A program made the translations under genes and the position numbers. Under the pieces are notes generated by a model. The model ran no database searches. It was not told where the DNA came from and saw only the letters and a list, made by a program, of their open reading frames with translations. Shown piece by piece: positions 61,308-64,000 of a stretch of DNA of 64,000 nt; the first letter of the stretch is position 1; each line of letters starts with the position of its first letter. Origin of the DNA: an uncultured bacterium (GTDB lineage Bacteria; Sysuimicrobiota; Sysuimicrobiia; Sysuimicrobiales; Sysuimicrobiaceae); NCBI GenBank assembly GCA_938028835.1, contig CALIMJ010000008.1:1-64000 (forward strand), read 5' to 3'.

Positions 61308-62492
61308 GTGGCCAGGAGCCGACCGCCGCGCCGTCGCAGGCGTCCCTGGGGCCGCTGGATGTGGCTGGCGGTGGCGGCAGGAGCCGTGGCCGGGCTCGCC
61401 TTTGCGTGCAGCCGGCCGCCGGCGGAGCGGCCCGCCCAGCTTCCCACGTCCCCGCGCGTCGAGACCCCGACACCGCCGGTGCCCGCAAGGTTGGACGTGG
61501 AACCAGAAGCCGCAGCCCTGCGGGGGAAGGTGTTGCAGGCTCTCCCTGCGGGATCCCGCTGGGAGACGCTGGGGAGCAGGTCGCGGCAGGACGGCTCCGT
61601 GGTCTGGCGGCACGTCCGGTACCGCGTTCAGCTGCCGCCGGGCGCCAACGTGAAGGCCGCCACCGGTCTCCTGGTGAAGGCGGCGGAGGATGGCGGCGGC
61701 GTCCTGCTGGCCAGCCGTCCCGAGGGCCGTGGGCAGGTACTGGAGGTGGGGCTGGAGCACGGGGGGAGGGTCCTCCCTGTCCTGCAGATCCACCTTTGGC
61801 CCTCCGAGGACGGAAGCGCCCTGCAGGTCCGGGTGGCGGTGGTGCTGGACGACGCGGGGATGCGGCTGGAAGAGCTGGACCGCGCTCGAAGGGTCGGCCG
61901 GCCGCTGGCCCTGGCCATCCTGCCCGGACTCCCCTATTCGGAGGAACTGGCCCGCAGGGCCCGGGAGGCTGGCCTGGAAGTCCTCCTGCACCTGCCCATG
62001 GAACCTGAAGACCCGGAGCTCGCGTCTCAGTTGGGCGGGCTGGCCGTGCGGGTGGACATGCCGGACGAGGACATCGCGCGCACCGTAAGAGCCGCCCTGC
62101 GGGCCGTACCCGGGGCGGTAGGGGCGAACAACCACATGGGCTCCAAGGCCACCGCCAACCCGAGGGTGATGAGGGCGGTGCTGCGGGCCCTCCGCGAAGA
62201 GGGAATGTTCTTCGTGGACTCGCGCACCACGCCGAAAAGTGCCGCGGAGGTGGTGGCGAAGGAACTGGGGGTACGCGTGGCGCGGCGTGTGGTGTTCCTG
62301 GACAACGACCCCTCGCCCGAGGCGGTGCGGACCCAGATCCGCGAGCTGGTGGACTACGCGCGGCGCCACGGCAGCGCGGTGGGAATCGGGCACGCGAACC
62401 GGCCCCACACCGCGGAAGTGCTGGCGGAGATGGTGCCGGAGATGGAACGGTCGGGCGTGCGGCTGGTCCGGGTGAGCGAGCTGGCCCGCTAA
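61308..62492 (+). CDS. Divergent polysaccharide deacetylase family
   Basis: VAVVLDDAGMRLEEL; EVLLHLPMEP; GANNHMGSKATANPRVMRAVL; FFVDSRTTPKSAAEVVAKELG. Confidence 0.9.
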   Translation: MARSRPPRRRRRPWGRWMWLAVAAGAVAGLAFACSRPPAERPAQLPTSPRVETPTPPVPARLDVEPEAAALRGKVLQALPAGSRWETLGSRSRQDGSVVWRHVRYRVQLPPGANVKAATGLLVKAAEDGGGVLLASRPEGRGQVLEVGLEHGGRVLPVLQIHLWPSEDGSALQVRVAVVLDDAGMRLEELDRARRVGRPLALAILPGLPYSEELARRAREAGLEVLLHLPMEPEDPELASQLGGLAVRVDMPDEDIARTVRAALRAVPGAVGANNHMGSKATANPRVMRAVLRALREEGMFFVDSRTTPKSAAEVVAKELGVRVARRVVFLDNDPSPEAVRTQIRELVDYARRHGSAVGIGHANRPHTAEVLAEMVPEMERSGVRLVRVSELAR

Positions 62493-62687
62493 ACCTCCGG
62501 GGTGCGCCGGGCCCCGGCCCGGCCGCGGCACCGGCAGGAGTGGGGCCAAGGTTAGCGAACCCTAGGGTGCTGGGTTGGGGCCTACCAGAATGCAAACATG
62601 GGTTCGAAAGGGGGTGAGGTCTGAGGGGAACGATTCTTGACGGTACGCGTGCCTGCACAAAAACTGCCAGCAAGGGGGGCTGATGCG

Positions 62688-63950
62688 ATGAGGAAGGCCA
62701 GAGCCACTTGGGCCGTCCTGGTGGCGGCGCTGGTCGCCGTCACGTCCTGGGCGGTGACCTATGCGGCGCCGGTCCGGATGGGGCCGGTGACGGACGACTG
62801 GGGCGTGGTCCGCGTGGCCCGCGGGCAGCCCATCGTGATCGCGTACTGGCTGGTGGTGGCCGGGCCCGACGCCAGCCTGGGGGTGGACAGCCGACGCGGG
62901 ATCGAGATCGCCATCGACGACAAGAAGACGGTAGCCGGCCACCCGGTACGGCTCATCGGTGAGGACAGCGGGTGCAACGCGGAGGGCGGCACCACTGCGG
63001 CCACCAAGCTGGCGGCCAACCGACAGATCGTGGCCGCCATCGGCAGCAGCTGCTCCAGCGAGGCGGTCCCCGGGGCACCCATCCTGTGCAAGGCGGGCAT
63101 CGTGACAGTCTCACCGTCCAACACCGCGCCGAAGCTGACGGATCCCAAGCGGGGCCCGGAGTACGCCTGCTACCTGCGCACCGCCCACAACGACCTGGTG
63201 CAGGGGCGGGCCGCCGCGCAGTTCGCCTACCACGTGCTGGGCGTGCGGCGTGCGGCCACCATCCACGACGGCAGCCCGTACGCGGAGGGGCTGGCGAACG
63301 TGTTTGCGGACGTGTTCAAACGGCTGGGCGGCACCATCACCTCGCAGGAGGCGGTGTCCCCCACGGACACGGACATGCGTCCCGTGCTGACGCGGATCGC
63401 CGCGGGCAAGCCGCAGCTCATCTACTACCCCATCTTCATCGCCGCGGGCGGCCACATCACCCGCCAGGCGAAGGAGGTGGCAGGGCTGGAGAACGTCAAG
63501 CTGATGAGCGCGGACGGCACCTTCTCCCCGGACTTCTGGAAGGCCGCAGGGGAGGCGGCCCGGGGGGTGTACAACTCCAGCCCGGACCTGTCCGTGGAGG
63601 CCCTGGGGTCCAAGTACCAGCAGTTCCTGGACAAGCACCAGAAGAAGTACGGCGAAAAGCCCCTGTCAGCCTTCCACGCCCACGCCTACGACGCGGCCAT
63701 GATGATCTTCGCGGCCATCGAGAAGGTGGCGAAGAAGGACGCGCAGGGCAACACCTACATCGGCCGCAAGGCCCTGCGGGACGCGCTGTTCGCCACCCGG
63801 AACTTCCCGGGGATCACCGGCAACCTCACCTGCAACCCCTACGGCGACTGCGCGGACCCCAAGATCGCCGTGTACCAGACCCTCTCGGCGGACCCCGCGA
63901 AGTGGAACCCGGGGGTGGATCCCAAGAAGGTCTGGGCCATGAAGAGGTAG
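62688..63950 (+). CDS. Branched-chain amino acid ABC transporter substrate-binding protein
   Basis: Periplasmic binding protein type 1 fold; GIEIAIDDKKTVAGHPVRLIGEDSGCNAEGGTTAATKLAA. Confidence 0.9.
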   Translation: MRKARATWAVLVAALVAVTSWAVTYAAPVRMGPVTDDWGVVRVARGQPIVIAYWLVVAGPDASLGVDSRRGIEIAIDDKKTVAGHPVRLIGEDSGCNAEGGTTAATKLAANRQIVAAIGSSCSSEAVPGAPILCKAGIVTVSPSNTAPKLTDPKRGPEYACYLRTAHNDLVQGRAAAQFAYHVLGVRRAATIHDGSPYAEGLANVFADVFKRLGGTITSQEAVSPTDTDMRPVLTRIAAGKPQLIYYPIFIAAGGHITRQAKEVAGLENVKLMSADGTFSPDFWKAAGEAARGVYNSSPDLSVEALGSKYQQFLDKHQKKYGEKPLSAFHAHAYDAAMMIFAAIEKVAKKDAQGNTYIGRKALRDALFATRNFPGITGNLTCNPYGDCADPKIAVYQTLSADPAKWNPGVDPKKVWAMKR

Positions 63951-64000
63951 GTGGCAGGGTTGAGAGGGCGGGGTGGAGCCCGCGAGGGCTCGCTCCCCGC

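Noticed and set aside
60126-62549. 807-aa minus-strand ORF opposite ctpA and the deacetylase
   Set aside because: Low-complexity His/Arg/Gly/Pro translation typical of antisense frames in high-GC DNA; the plus strand encodes clear families.

Overview
High-GC bacterial chromosomal window, mostly housekeeping and biosynthetic operons. Many genes overlap with ATGA or TTGA junctions. Main blocks: an MNT/HEPN toxin-antitoxin pair at the left edge; an ECF sigma / anti-sigma / RseB-like / beta-propeller operon on the minus strand; TatA and a NodB deacetylase; a decayed IS607-type element; GAF-HD-GYP; YceI/HxlR; rplU-rpmA-obg-nadD-rsfS; a damaged TIGR04255-like + HEPN-like pair; a T-box leader ahead of proC-pheA-thrC-hom-lysC; an NCS2 permease, a SAM hydrolase-like gene, an S41 protease, a CYTH-like gene and trpB2; a DtxR-family regulator with an Fbp-type iron ABC transporter; a GT2/EmrE/PMT gene set; tRNA-CAT with tilS and ftsH; kptA/ASCH; ftcD and folate genes folP-folB-folK, birA and a P1 peptidase; an ECF S-component (PanT-like) with coaX; an acyl-ACP-reductase-like pair; greA; clpC; hpt; a HEAT-repeat protein; cutA; surE; and ftsE-ftsX-envC-ctpA-deacetylase. 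The best leads are the two-gene TIGR04255/HEPN module with one lesion in each gene, the IS607 recombinase with its catalytic Ser changed to Ala, the T-box with no U-tract, twin DtxR-like promoters around the iron transporter, an isolated transcription unit at 36155-36390 that holds only a tiny ORF, and the duplicated KxLGY tail flanking the MNT/HEPN pair. All calls come from reading motifs and translations by eye. No database search was run.
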